Below are positions 20,847 to 33,160 of a stretch of DNA of 64,000 bases, one piece after another; the first letter of the stretch is position 1, and each line of letters opens with the position of its first letter. The position numbers and the translations under genes were made by a program. The stretch is from Puccinellia tenuiflora (taxonomy: Eukaryota; Streptophyta; Magnoliopsida; Poales; Poaceae): the NCBI GenBank assembly GCA_012064385.1, contig QRDG01000519.1, positions 310,001 to 374,000 of the forward strand, written 5' to 3'. A model generated the notes under the pieces. The model was not told where the DNA came from, did no database searches, and saw only the letters and a program-made list of their open reading frames with translations.

Positions 20847-21776
20847 GCTCCTTGCCTGTAGCTGGGCGTGCAGAGGGCACACTTATCTTAGTTATTTTGA
20901 TTGTAAACTTTGTAAAAACTTGTCAAGTTATATTGGAGTGTGCTTGTGGACGTCCCCCGGGAAGCCTTTTGTCTTTTCCCTTCATGTCTTTTTCGCTCTA
21001 CGTCTTAGGACCCTCTCTTAGCGCTACACCACCGCCGCTTCGGTATGTGCGAGTCAGTGCTCCACAAGTCCGGGGGGTGTGTGAGGCCTCAAGAAGTAAG
21101 AGCTCCGCGAAGCGCGATGCTTGGGGCTCCCCTTTGACGTGCAAGCAGCCCATGAGGCGAAGAAGAGAGAAAAGAGACTCGAGGGGCAAACACCAGCAAG
21201 AGGAAATTCAACCAAGTCTTTGTACTTAGCTTGGCGAGGCGTTCTGCCTTGGAGGGAATGTTGGTTCCCTGGCGAGGCGTTGTTGCCTTGGAGAGGGTGC
21301 CTGACGCTTGTTACCTGCACTTGGACAGATAGGCATACCCACAAGCAATAGATAGCTATAAAACTTGAGCCCGTAGGTTCCTTCATGTGTGTCTCACGAG
21401 GAGAACAAGCACCAAGGTTTTGGTGATCCTTGTTGAGTTGACGTGCGCGGGAGCTGACCCATGAGTTCAGAGCTCCTTGGGAGTTGACATGCATGAGAGC
21501 TGACCCGCAAGTTCAGAGCTCGGATCTCTTGGGTTTTAGGTGCTGCCGGGATGCTCCCGTGGCATGGCACCCTGCTAGCCCCCGCTCGTGAGATACACAG
21601 GAGGGATCATGCGAGCGAGAATAAATAGTAATAAAATCTTTGCTGAAGCCGCAAGACATGCTGGCGCGATGCGCAAAGGTTCAGAATGACCTGAAATAGG
21701 TGTTCGTTACACTGGCGTGGCCAGGGGTTTTTCTTCTTCGATGATGGAAGTTTTGCTTTTCTGGGGGCGCGCCTCC
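20847..21776. other. Spacer between antisense ORF and gag-protease
   Basis: Where pol would be expected, no RT, RNase H or integrase motif is present in any frame. A GAGCTGACCC...AGTTCAGAGCTC segment is imperfectly duplicated at about 21440-21525. The two ORFs are convergent here, so 3' ends of both transcripts are likely in this stretch. Confidence 0.6.
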
Positions 21777-24099
21777 CTACTTAGGAGGCAGGTTAGCGCT
21801 GATGGTGACGCAAGCCCCCGAGCCGCTTGCCTCCAGAGACACTGGTTTTGTCGCGGCCTTCTCCTGGGAGAACAGCTGCTTCTTCTTCGCGGGGGGCCTC
21901 GGGAGGGGTTCCTCGTCCTCGTCAGCGGGTGACGCCACCGCGGCAGCCTTGTAGGCCGCTTGCGCAGCGTACAGGGCATCCGAGACCACGCCGCGGATGA
22001 CAATGGTGCCACCCGAGCCAGGGAGCTTGACGAGGTTGTAGGCGTGGTGGGTCACCGCCATGAATTTGGCGAGGGCGGGGTAGCCGAGTATGGCGTTGTA
22101 GGGCAGGCCGATGTGCGCGACGTCGAAGTCGATCAGCTCGGTGCGGTAGTTGGCCTGGGTGCCGAAAGTGACGGGGAGCCTCACCTGCCCCAAAGGGGTG
22201 GTAAGACCCTCAGTCACTCCCGAGAAGGGCCTGGTAGGCATGAGCCGCTCGTAGGGCACCTGCAGCTTCTCGAATGTCTCAACGGAGATGACGTTGAGGC
22301 CAGCACCCCCATCGATGAGCGTCTTAGAGACGGCGATGTTGTTGATGGTGGGGGTGCAGACCAACGGGATGGTGCCAACGGTTGAGGTGGACTTGGGGTG
22401 GTCGCCGGAGTCGAAGGTAATGGGGCACTGGGACCACTTGAGGGGCCTGGAGGCCTCGACTCCCGGAAGGGCTGCTGCGACCTCGCGAGCGAGTTGCTTG
22501 AAGTGACGGTTGGAGCGGGGGGCCTGAGCCCCGCCGAGGATGCAAGCGGCCCCACGAGGCACCTGGTAGCCCTCGTCAGCCTCGGCAAGCAGGTTGTCGT
22601 TTGCGGGCTGGGCGGCGTTGGCCTGAGGGTTCTGCTGGTAGTTGTCGTTGTAGTTGTTGTTGTTCCAGCGTCGCCCCCCGCGGTCGCTGCGGCCTCCACG
22701 GCCTCCGTTTGCCTCGCAAGCCTCGCGAGCCTCGCGAAGCCTCTTGATGTCGAAGCAGTCCTCGGTGGCGTGAGAGTGCCTGTTGTGGTAGATGCAGAAG
22801 GGACGATCATCCTTCTTCTCAGGTCCTGCGGCTGAAGTGGCAGCTTGGCGAGACTGCTTGGCGTCGGGCTCTGCCGCGAGGACCGCAGTAGTCTTGCGCT
22901 TCTCGGAGGATTTCTTCTTCTTGGACCCCTCGGTGGGGTCCCCTGGCTCGTTCTTGACGAACAAGCGGCCCTCTTCAGCCTTGGCGCACTTGTCCGCCAA
23001 GTCGAAAAGCTTGACGACGGTGGTGATGTTGTCGTGGATGCCAAGCTTCTCGAGCATCCGCACATCTGTGACCCCAGCCTGGAAGGCCGAAATGACCTGC
23101 GCGTCGGTGGCGTTGGGGATCTTGTTGCGCACTTGGCTGAAGTGCTGGATGTACTTGCGGAGGGTCTCGCCGGGCTTCTGACGCACGGCGCGGAGGTCGT
23201 TGTAGGTGAGGCCGCGCTCGTACGTGCCCTTGAAGTTGGCGACGAAGCACCGGCAGAGCTCCTCCCAAGTGTTGACGGACTCGGCGGGGAGGTTGGTGAG
23301 CCATGAGGACGCGGAGTCCTTGAGGGCCATGGGGAACCAGTTCGCCATGACCTTGTCGTCGCCCCCGGCGGCCTGGATGGCCAGAGAGTAGAGCTGCAGG
23401 AACTCCAGGGGGTTGTTCTTGCCGTCGTAGCGCGGAGGGAGGTCCGGCCTGAACTTGACCGGCCAGACGACGCGACGGAGGCTGCGAGTGAATGCGGCCG
23501 TCGTGCCGTAGGTGACCGTGCCGTTGGCGAGGGTGGCGCGGAGGTGGCGCCCGGCAGTGGCGACGTCCTGGACGGCGCGGTTGCGACGTTCCTGCCCGCG
23601 CTCGATGCTCACGCGTGCATCCTCGGGGGCTCGCTGCACAATTTGGCAGTCATGCGGCGACGACGCGTGCGACGCAGCGCGGCCGTCGCGAGGAGGAGCC
23701 CCCGCTGGAGCAGGTTGCGGCGCAACCGGTGGAGCTGGAGCAGGTGCGGGTTGGAGAGGAGGCGCGGGAGGTGCGCCGTGCGCCATGTCCCCCACGAGTG
23801 CAGAAGGAACCAAGGAACGAGATGGCGCGGGTGCCGCGGCGCGAGCGGCGCCGATGAGCTCGGCAACGCGGTTGAGCCAGGCCTCCTGAGCCGCCGGCGT
23901 GGTGCGGTACTGCAGCAGCTCCTGCGCCATGAGAAGCGCAGTCGCCGGGCTGGGCGCAGGGCGGCCCAGCGAGGAGGCAGCACGATCCCGCGACGGGGGC
24001 AGGGAGGAGGCCTCCTCTTCGCCGAGGTTGTCCTCAGCGTGGTCGATGTCGTCGTCGTCCGGGTGCTCGACGCAGGGCTCGGGGTCGACACGGCGCTCC
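21777..24099 (-). pseudogene. Tat gag-protease, main part
   Basis: The open frame runs from the CACTA end to TAG at 21777-21779. Gag: Pro/Ala-rich N-terminal region, capsid-like domain (FRPDLPPRYDGKNNPLEFLQ; ALKDSASSWLTNLPAESVNT; KPGETLRKYIQHFSQVRN), then a zinc-knuckle variant CIYHNRHSHATEDCF. Protease follows with LIDGGAGLNVIS as active-site loop and NAILGYPALAKF near the flap end. The fusion ends shortly after protease with no RT. An internal ATG at 23930 gives 717 residues, but the true start is on the other side of the CACTA element at 29263. No stops occur, so before the insertion the protein was probably functional. Confidence 0.85.
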
Positions 24100-24369
24100 C
24101 ACTACAAGAAATGTGTTGATTTATGACTTTCTCATAACGACCCTTGAAGAATTGGTCATAGATCTATGACCAATTTCAACCACTTGGTCGTAAGCTGTTT
24201 TGGAGGGTCCAAACCCGAAAACATAATGACCAAATTTTTCAGAATGGTCATAGCCTCATTGCATGAATTGGTCATAATTCAGAGAGCATCGGCCTACGAT
24301 TTTTTTCTAGTCGATTACGACCAATTTAAATGGTCATACTCACTAATTTGTGATGCGTTGAAATGACGG

Positions 24370-25110
24370 GGCGAAGGATTTCCAATTTTCTGTTTTTTCT
24401 TGAATTGTTTATGCCGATTTCAAAATGCGCTCAAAATTGAAGACACGACCGTTCTTAGTCAGGTGTTGAATTTTGCAAAACAATTGGTATATCTCTGATA
24501 AAATAGATATTTCTGTATATAAAAATGATTTTTTCAGAAAATCATGAGCAAACTAAGAAGCACATGTAGTTCAAATTTTACATGGTTCCTATTGAATCGG
24601 CGGGAATTTGTCATTTTTACGAGAGGTAGATGAAAACCTCTTGACACACAATCAATTGGTTATTTTTACATAAAATTTGGTCTAGGAATTTTAGAAATTG
24701 GCGTGCCTCAAATTTTCAACATATTTTTGCTAGGTGATTCACAAAACGACCCATGTTATGCACTCGAAAAATGAAAAATGATTTTTTTGTGTAATGAAAA
24801 TGAAAACTTCCTTCGGCAACATTATTCTCCATTACAAGTTGCACGTCTGTGTTTAATGTGGGCATATTTGAACAAACTATTCCATGATTGTGGCAACAAA
24901 CCCGGTTCTCGCTGATTCAACATAAATTTGTTTAAATGGTCGAAAAAGGTTACAAATCTCGTAAAATGCGAACAAGTTGGTGATAATACATAAAATGTGG
25001 TCTAACTTTAGTGAACTTTTTAGTGGTGCCATTTTCCAAAATATTCTTGGTAAGCTGTTTCACAAAACATCCTGTTTTTAGCACATAGAAACCATTTTAA
25101 ATGGCACATG
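24370..25110. repeat. Single copy of the CACTA internal module
   Basis: GCGAAGGATTTCC, GCCGATTTCAAAATGCG, GACACGACCGTTCTTAG and AATGATTTTTTTGTG appear in the same order and spacing as in each unit of the 34.4-39.3 kb array, but only once here. Confidence 0.8.
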
Positions 25111-25199
25111 TCTGGAACCAATCAGAAGGGAGAACCACTCTTCCCACGGATCACCCCTCTGTACCCGATCTGAACCGTCCAGACATACGGATCCAACGT

Positions 25200-28100
25200 C
25201 CCTCACTTACCCTCCTACGTCCAACCGAAACCCTAGCAGCCGCCCAACCCAAACCCTAGCAGCGCGGCACCCTCATCTCCTCCCTCGATCCCATTCCTTC
25301 CCCAGAACTCACGCGCCGCTATCTCCCTCTCTCTCGCCTTCCCCGATCCAGATCGACGCCGCCTCCATCCGCACACCTCTCCGCTTGTTCCTCCTCCGAC
25401 GCAGCTAACCCTACCTCTCCGACTGTCTTCCGGTCGATTTTAGCGAACGCCGACACCAAACCCTCACCCACCGACACCTCCTCTTTTGATCCCGTCTTAG
25501 CCTCTCTCTCCCTCTCCTCAGCTCGCTAGCAAGGCTCCTCCGCCGCCGCCCCTCCTCCCCCAACCCCACCCGCTCCTTCCTACCGCCGGCCCCACCTCTC
25601 CTCCGCCCCATCCCCTCCTGGTCGACCTCGCGAATGAGATCGAGCGCCGTCGCCCCTGCTCCGCCCATGAGATATGTGCCGCCGCCCCGGAGCCACAACG
25701 TCGCGGCTGGCTTGCTCGCCGGCGCGTGCGTGCGCGCTTCGACGCGCGGTGCTCCGTCGAGCTGGTCGGACCGCGGCGCGCGCGTGGCGTGCCTAGGGTT
25801 TGCGGTGGCGGCCCTATAGACTGGCCACGGATCTCCGGCCACCAGGAAGGTGACGGCGCTGACGCGAGCCTCGGAGGCCCTCGTCCACCATCGCGCTGCA
25901 GGTCGGGATAGGCGTATTCGCGAGGGCGCCCCACGGTAGGCAGGCCGTGGACGCGCCGGATCTGAAGCCCGGGCGTGCTTGCTGCCGGTGTCTTCCACGT
26001 CCCCGAGCTGCGACCCTCGCTGGCCCTACCCTTGCTGCGATAGATGAAGGTGAGCCATCAGCCATGGAGATGGATGCATCGTCCGTTGCTATTTTTTACC
26101 ATCTCTTTTTACTTGGCAAATCAAACGTTTGTATAGTGTGCTTCAGTTCTTGTACTTCCCTGCACATTTTGCACTGGTAGGATATATGTTCTTCCCTGCA
26201 CATGCTATGCTCGTAGGGTTGCATACTTTGATTTAGTGTGATTAACTTCGGCTAGAGACTAATTCATTTGAGCAGTTTATTAATAAGTGCAACTCTAATA
26301 TTAACATTTGTATCTGTTACTTCTATTATGACCTGATTGCATATGATTGGGCTGTGCTTCCTCTGCTTACATTCAGAATTGTTTGTTGTTAATGATGAGG
26401 TATATTACTAATGATGTTAAGTTTTTTTAAACATGCTTGCTGCTAGCTTTAAGTTGATATGAAGAACCATTCATGCATTTACACATTCGTGATTTCCTCT
26501 GCTGCTTGTAATAGTTCTGGTTAACTGTGCTAGCAGATATTGCCTGAAGGTGCCATTTCCGGAGTCTCATGTGGAATTAGTGAAGTTGATATCAGATACA
26601 TTTGTTGGGTGCTCCATTAGTCGTTTATACTTGAAACCTTGCCTATCATTTTTGTGAATATTAAGTCATTAAATTTGTTTTATGCATGCTGTTAATAATT
26701 GTATACTCTCTCCTAACAGTTTTATTACTTGTTGTATGCAAGCTGATTGGACCCTATTTTTTACCTTTAAAAGCCTTTTTTGGATATCAGATGCTCATTG
26801 AGGTGTCAAAGAACAAGATCATCCTTTCACCGTCTTCGGCTGCCCTAGGGTATGTCATCTCATTAGTCTCTTCCAGCCTTAGCATTGCCTTCTTTGTTCC
26901 CGTCTAGTTTAGAAAACTGATGCATTTGCCCTGTTCTAAAGTGGAAAATCACTGATAGCTATGCCTTTTTTTTGCTTTTTCTGAGCACCTTTTTTAGCAT
27001 TGTTTGCTGCTTATAATATTTATGTCCTCTCTGTTTAGGTCTTCCTCACTGACGCCGGCAGGAATGCATGGTATACTTCTAAATGGACAAGTACCTGCAA
27101 CTTCCAGCGTCAACAATGATGCGGACGAGATGTTCAACTGCAAGTCAGGTATCTACCTTGTTGAACAGATTTGGGCCTGATGCTTGTTGGCCTAATGCTT
27201 GATGCATGTATCATCTGGCGCACACATTCAAGATAGCGACTTTGTATAGCTTATAGCGTGCTTGTATGTTCGAGCTGACTGGTCCTCAACGTGTATGATA
27301 TGAACCTTTAGTTTCTCCCAGTTTGGCACCTTAACTAGATAGGGAGTTTCTGTTGGTTTGCCTGCGTTGGGTAAATCTGAAAAACTTTGACTTAGTTCTG
27401 TTATCTTGCACTGGGCTGGTACATATTTGCAAAATATATCTTAGTTTTCGCTGCTATGAGAATGTTATATGCACTGTTTCTTGTTAAATCTAAATTTCTG
27501 CAGCATTTTTTCATTGTTATGAGAATGTTATATGCACGGATTCACTTGATTATGTTCCTAACTTTTCATTTTTACTAGCAAGGGCTGGTTACAAGTAGGG
27601 TTGCACTTCCATAATTCTTCTCCTTTTGTGAAATAGCCAATAGCCAGAAGCTAAATTTGCTTCTTTTGTCTTAACTAAAAAATTCTGTAATGCTGATCTA
27701 AAATGTCATGTAGGTGATAATTAGTGCTGCTGCTGGTGCCGTGACGGTGGGAGGTGCTGCTGCTGCATCTCGCGGAGCTGTCGCATCTGGTGGAGTTGCC
27801 GCATAGGCCCAAAGGCTGGGCAACCTTCATCAGCCACAACCCCACACAAGTGTCTCAAGGTTCTGTGCCCCATTCCCCCACTTCCTAAATTACTAAAATG
27901 AAAATGGCTAGGCCTGTTGTGTCGCTTTTTATCTATTGCTTGTTTTGTTATGATATGTTTCGCCAATGATGCATCTACTATCTCTTAGTAGGATTTGTAT
28001 CCATCCCTAGATTAAATTAAATGAAACAGTGAGGGATGTTTCTAATTTGGTAATGCTAGAATTAATAATGCATCAACTCGAGATATTTGAAAGCCTTGAG

Positions 28101-28585
28101 CCAAAACCTATGACATCTCGTTATATGATCATCACTGTTGGTAAAATGCTATTGCTTGACTTGATATAAATAACTCTGATATTGTTTTCTATGTTTTATT
28201 ATTGATAGTTTGCCAAGATGTGAACATTGCTAATTTTTGTTGACATGAATCTGTTATGCCCTTTATTTTTACTTGATGGCACAGAGCAACATCTTTGATG
28301 CTTACTAACTCCTACCATTGTTCTTGCAGACCTAAAGTATCCCTGATGCTATACTTGTGTGTTGAAGCACATCAAACCCGGCCGCCATACCAGATTCATG
28401 TTATTTGTGATGATGTGCCACGATACGAGATTCATGTTATTTGTGATGATGTAAATTTTCTGTTTTTATTTTCTGTGCTGTATAAGGGAAGTATAACAGT
28501 TTTTCTTTGCTGTATATTAGGCTTGGGATGTAAAGATATTTATTGCCGAAATGAATGTGGTTATTTGAAATATGACATTTTCTAA
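25200..28585 (+). other. Transcript-like captured segment in the 24-29 kb CACTA
   Basis: Starts with a CT-rich GC block with two AAACCCTAG telo-box-like motifs (25226-25262), as in 5' regions of plant housekeeping genes. Exon-like blocks follow in AT-rich introns. One is 26791-26849 (after TTTGGATATCAG, before GTATGT); another is 27039-27148 (after CTGTTTAG, before GTATCT). The two are in phase and open across the junction (MLIEVSKNKIILSPSSAALG; LTPAGMHGILLNGQVPATSS). I do not recognise the parent gene. The 26.69-26.81 kb part has a homologue in the other CACTA at 41.24-41.33 kb. No full-length ORF is visible, so it is a gene fragment or non-coding transcript. Confidence 0.4.
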
Positions 28586-29171
28586 TTTAAATTCATATGA
28601 ATGTAATTTGAATTACTGTCTATTGTGATTTGAATTTGGCCTTGCTGTTTGCAACTGGGCTAGTGAGGCCTTGTGTCCAAATGTTATTGATGGGAAAAAC
28701 ATTTTCACCAAATAGTTGGGCTGTAACAAGGCCTCAGCCCAACTGGAAAAAAGAGAAATAGACCAGAATGGCCTGTAAATAAAATCGTTGAAATCACAAG
28801 AAATTGGAGAAAAAAACATAAATGGGCCATAATATTGGGCTTAGTCAGTGTAGTGGAGCATTATGGACTGGGCTGATTCAGATCTATGACTTTCTAGTTT
28901 GGTCATAATTTTGCCACGTAGGATTGGCCACGTAGGATCTGATGTGGCAAGGTCAGACAACTAATGACCAAAAAAATTAGTCATAAATGTTATGACCCTC
29001 TGATTTGGTCATAGACGGCTATGACTATTTCACAAAAAAGGTCACGATCGACCTTTTTAGTCGCTCGGTATGTGACCATCAGTTTTTGGTCACAAAGGGG
29101 TCATGAATGGAACTTTGTGACCTTCTAGTGACCAAAATGGAGGGTCACCAGTCAGCATATTTCTTGTAGTG

Positions 29172-29263
29172 TCCGAAGCAGAGCTCCCACGCGGGCGGCC
29201 TGCGGGAGCGGTGGCGGCGCTAGCCGTCCGGCGAGCGAGACGTTCGGCACGAGAACCGGCCAT
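29172..29263 (-). pseudogene. Tat gag, start exon fragment cut off by CACTA
   Basis: ATG at 29263-29261 lies about 30 bases inside the PBS. The frame is open to the CACTA end and, allowing for one copy of the TCC duplication, is in phase with the gag frame at 24099. About 30 codons are separated from the main body by the transposon. Confidence 0.7.
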
Positions 29264-29294
29264 GGCTGTGTCGAGGATGAAGACGCGCCTCAGC

Positions 29295-29312
29295 CCCCTA
29301 CCTGGCGCGCCA
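29295..29312 (-). other. Tat primer-binding site
   Basis: Minus-strand TGGCGCGCCAGGTAGGGG, two bases from the 5' LTR. I believe this is the tRNA-Arg-type PBS of RIRE2/Grande-like elements; the tRNA identity is from memory. Confidence 0.7.
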
Positions 29313-29314
29313 AA

Positions 29315-30410
29315 TGTCAGAGATTGTCCCCGGGAACTAGGGGTGTCTCCAAGGTATCGTGTAAGGGGCTGAACACGGAGTCAAACAATCCACAACGTGC
29401 TCCGGCGACGGTGCTCGTCAGGCTCGCTGCAGACGACACTGCAGAGATTGACGCAAGATCTTACCCAGGTTCAGGGCCCTCTTGTGGAGGTAAAACCCCT
29501 ACGTCCTGCTTTTGTGTATTGCCCTGCTTGGAGAGTTTACAGTATAAGGAGAGCTTGTCGAGCTCGAGGTGGCTAACAATGGCTACTTGCTGGTCTTCAG
29601 ATCTAGGGTTTTTGGGTAGGCTCCTAGACTCCCAAAAACCGAACCTAGTCAAGAGTCCAACCAGGAAATCGAACCCTTTGCTTGGGCGTGCTCCTCCTCC
29701 TTTTATAGGCGTCCTGGACCTCTTCTGCCCAAACATTTGGGCGGGAAGGGCTACCACATGGCGACGAGGGAGGAGGCACGGTGCACCGTAAAGGTGAAGT
29801 CCACCATAAAGGTAAAGCTCGTGGACGCGGTCCACGGCAGGGGAACGGCGTCACCAAAGCTGAAAAGGGGCACCGACCAGCTGGACGGTGGGCTGGCGCT
29901 TGCCGAGGTGGGAGGTGACCCACGGTGACGCCGTCCTTGGAGCGTAGCTGCAGACTGTTCCCTTGTCACCAAAGAGGCAATACTCGTTGTCCGCTTTGCT
30001 TCGCTCCGCTTTGTTGACCGCTTTATACATGGAAACGGCAACTGCGGCGTCGTCGTCATCGCGCGTAGGCACGCGCGTCACTCTGCACATGGCGCAGAGC
30101 CCATGTGCGCTCTGCCGCGGGGGCAGAGATGGCTTCACGAAGAAGGCGCTTCGCGAGGCGAAAAGCCTCGTCGAGCCCTTCAGCTTGGTCCTTAGCAGAA
30201 TTGCGGGCGGCGTCGGGGACGCCTTGTCGAGGAGCGATCCATCGCCAAGGGAGAGAATGCCTTAGCGAGGAGAGTAACCCTTCGCGAGGGGAAAAATCCT
30301 CGCGAAGCTCGCCAGGCTTGGAGAGCCTGGTCCTTAGTGCAAATCATCCAAAGGATCTTGTGGGCCCTGGCAGGCGGGCCCGTGGTACCCTGGTTTCCAC
30401 TGTGCCGACA
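29315..30410 (-). repeat. Tat element 5' LTR
   Basis: 1096 bp, near-identical to the left LTR. The high identity compared with the Athila LTR pair is consistent with later insertion, as nesting requires. Confidence 0.9.
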
Positions 30411-30415
30411 AGCCC

Positions 30416-31841
30416 CAACAGCATAATCACTAGCATCACACATAATTTCAAAGGGTAATTTCCAATCAGGAGGTTGAATAATAGGAGCAGTTGTTAAAGC
30501 ATTCTTCAAAATATTAAAAGATTCAATGCAATCATCATTAAAAGAGAAAGGAACATCCTTTTGCAAAAGATTGGTTAGAGGCTTTGATATTTTGGAGAAG
30601 TCCTTAATAAACCTACGGTAAAAACCTGCATGCCCAAGAAAACTTCTTATACCTTTTATATCCTTTGGGTATGGTAGCTTCTCAATAGCTTCTATCTTGG
30701 CTGGATCAACTTCTATTCCATTTCCAGAAATCTTATGTCCTAGAACAATTCCTTCGGCAACCATGAAGTGACACTTCTCCCAATTGAGAACTAGATGTTG
30801 ATCCTCACAACGCTGCAAAACTTTGTTAAGATTGAACAAGCAATTATCGAAAGAAGTACCATACACAGAAAAATCATCCATAAAGACTTCCATTATCTTC
30901 TCAATGTAATCTGCAAATATAGCATTCATGCATCTTTGAAAAGTAGCAGGAGCATTGCATAAACCGAATGGCATTCTTCTGTAAGCAAAAGTACCAAATG
31001 GGCAAGTAAAAGTGGTCTTTTCTTGATCGTCCTTATGGACAGGAATTTGCGAGAAACCTGAATAACCATCTAGATAACAAAAGTGAGAGTGTTTAGATAA
31101 CCTTTCTAACATTTGATCAATAAATGGCAATGGGTAATGATCTTTTCTAGTTGCTTTGTTTAATTTCCTATAATCAATGCACATCCTATAACCAACAACA
31201 GTACGTTGAGCCACAAGTTCGTTCTCATCATTTGGAACTACAGTCATTCCACCCTTTTTAGGAACACAATGGACATGACTAACCCACTTACTATCAGCTA
31301 TAGGATAAATGATACCAGCTTCCATGAGTCTTATTACCTCCTTCCTTACCACTTCTTTCATTTTTGGATGGAGACGACGTTGATAATCAACAACAGGTTT
31401 TGCATCCTCCTCCAAATTAATTTTGTGCATACATAGAGCTGGGCTTATACCCTTAAGATCATCAAGAGAGTATCCAATAGCCGGTCTATGAGCTTTTAGC
31501 ACATCAAGTAGTTTCTCTTCTTCTTCCGCTGAAAGGTTAGCACTAATAATGACAGGATATATGTTCTTATCATCTAAGTATGCATATTTCAGGTTATCAG
31601 GCAAAGGTTTCAATTCAAAACTAGGATCCCCTTTAGGTGGTGGTAATACTCCTAAATTATCAGGTGGGATATGCAACTGTAACTGTGGTGGTTGTTGCCA
31701 TAATATATGTTCCAGAGCCTCTTTTTCCTCATCATTAAATGGTTCATCTTGATTAAGCATATAACGTTCTACAACATCTGTTGAAGCTACAGCTATAGAA
31801 GAAAGAGTTTCAATTATATCTTCAGAAATTGGCTCTTTCAC
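30416..31841 (-). pseudogene. Athila reverse transcriptase
   Basis: RT with the expected Ty3/gypsy blocks: AGIIYPIADSKWVSHVHCVP, RMCIDYRKLNKATRKDHYPL, FCYLDGYSGFSQIP, FGTFAYRRMPFGLCNAPATF and the catalytic FMDDFSVYG. It runs into the start of RNase H (EIMCDASDYAVGA) and is cut by the Tat LTR at 30410 plus its AGCCC duplication. The rest of RNase H is at 15773 and below. The open frame happens to continue into the LTR as far as 30192; that part is not Athila. Confidence 0.9.
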
Positions 31842-31871
31842 AACATGTTTATCAGCAAATTTGGAAAAAAT

Positions 31872-32486
31872 TTACTCAAGTCTTTCATTATCACATTTAA
31901 TAAACATTTTCTCTTTAAGCAAATTAATTTCAGCCCCAACAGTACGCAAGAAAGGTCTACCAAAAATGATAGGACAAAAAGAATCTTGAGAGCAACCAAG
32001 CACAATAAAATCAGCAGGATATTTAATTTTACCAACTAGAACTTCAATATCTCTAACAATTCCAAAAGGACAGATATATTCTTTATTAGCAAGTTGAATT
32101 GTCATACCTGTCCCTTCCATAACAATAGGATCAATATCAGGCTTGATTTCAAGATAGAGAGAATATGGAATGACACTAATGCTTGACCCAATATCACATA
32201 GACCATGATAACTTGAAGTCCCAATAGAGCACGATATTATAGGTTTTCCCACCTTGGTCGAACTACCTCTGATAATTTTAGTAGCATCTTCACATAGATA
32301 GACATCAATAGGATCTTCTTCATTTAATTGTTTGATAACAGAAATTTGAGTATTGACTTCCACCTGTTCATATGGCTTAGGACATTTCCTTTTACTCTTG
32401 TTAGTAACAGTAGTAAGCAAATTTTTCTTAACTTGGTTTGGATATGGGGGTGGCTCAACATACTCCTCAATTCTCACAGATGACAC
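31872..32486 (-). pseudogene. Athila protease region
   Basis: Retropepsin-like domain with active-site-type sequence LCDIGSSISVIP (about residues 94-105) and the later FIVLGCSQDSFCPIIFGRPF block. A single TAA at 31872-31874 separates it from the RT frame, which is otherwise continuous, so protease and RT were one polyprotein with one nonsense mutation. Conventional Athila protease position between gag and RT. Confidence 0.8.
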
Positions 32487-32819
32487 TGGCTCTATCTGTT
32501 TAATAACTTTAGGAATAACAATAGACTGTCTAACAGGTTCAACATAAGTTTCAAACCCACTTTTAGGAATACGGACATGCTCAACAAGATTTAGCTATTT
32601 CAAGTATAACATAAGGATCAAGATTAAATGTATCACTCATATTTTAAACAAGATAGAAGTAGAGAAGGTCTCCACACATGAATATCCATAATCAAAATAA
32701 GGTTTATTACCTTTATCAAGTTCCCAGTGTCCAGTATTTTCAGAAATAGTTTCCAATAGATTCCATGCTTCTTCTTCAGTATTATTTGTAAAACTCCCAA
32801 CAGATGAATTGTCCAAAAT

Positions 32820-33160
32820 TTACTTATGCTTCATAGGTAGCCTCACATAAAAGTTTATCAATATAAGTTTCTTTGTAAGATCATGACAAGGATTCTCACG
32901 AAGGAGTGCCTTCAGTCTCCCCCAAGCTTGAGTAATGCTCTCTCCCAGATGTGGCCAGAAATTAAATATATAGCAGCGACTCTCATAAGCTTCTCTAGGA
33001 GTAAAATATTTAAGAAAGAAAATCTTCCTCAATACACTCCATTCAGTAGTGGCTCCTTCATCCAAAGACCTGAACCAAATACGAGCATTACCAGACAAAG
33101 ACATAAATAATAACTTCCTTTTCACGTAGTCCTCAGAAATACCAGGGATCCTGAATAAGC
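32820..33160 (-). pseudogene. Athila gag, C-terminal part
   Basis: Capsid-type sequence (KRKLLFMSLSGNARIWFRSL; FFLKYFTPREAY) typical of the retrotransposon gag family. The reading frame is stopped by TAA at 32820-32822, after which recognisable gag sequence continues in the same frame to about 32640. Interrupted at its N-terminal side by the CACTA element at 33164. Confidence 0.8.

Larger units (their letters stand above)
24100..29171. mobile_element. CACTA element without transposase (sister of 33164-43070)
   Basis: Begins CACTACAAGAAATGTG and ends CATATTTCTTGTAGTG, with TCC on both sides (24097-24099 and 29172-29174), a perfect three-base target duplication. Subterminal regions are filled with GGTCATA / TGACCAA motifs in both orientations. 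No transposase was found. Internal parts: a single copy of the roughly 660-bp module (24370-25110), then a GC-rich promoter/5' UTR-like region and a series of exon-like blocks. It interrupts the gag of the Tat element, making it the deepest insertion of the nest. Confidence 0.9.
15779..30410 (-). mobile_element. Tat-lineage retrotransposon lacking pol, with antisense ORF
   Basis: Two LTRs of about 1.1 kb, ends TGTCRGAGATT...GTGCCGACA, and a perfect AGCCC target duplication (15774-15778 and 30411-30415) in the Athila RNase H. PBS at the right and polypurine tract at the left give minus orientation. Gag-protease is on the minus strand and a spliced long ORF with a Transposase_28 (PF04195) domain on the plus strand near the 3' end, as in Grande/RIRE2-type elements. 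No RT, RNase H or integrase lies between them (only 0.9 kb). It therefore needs pol from a partner element. A 5.07-kb CACTA element sits in its gag. Confidence 0.9.

Noticed and set aside
30192..30415. RT ORF extension to 30192
   Set aside because: The frame runs into the Tat LTR after the AGCCC duplication by chance.
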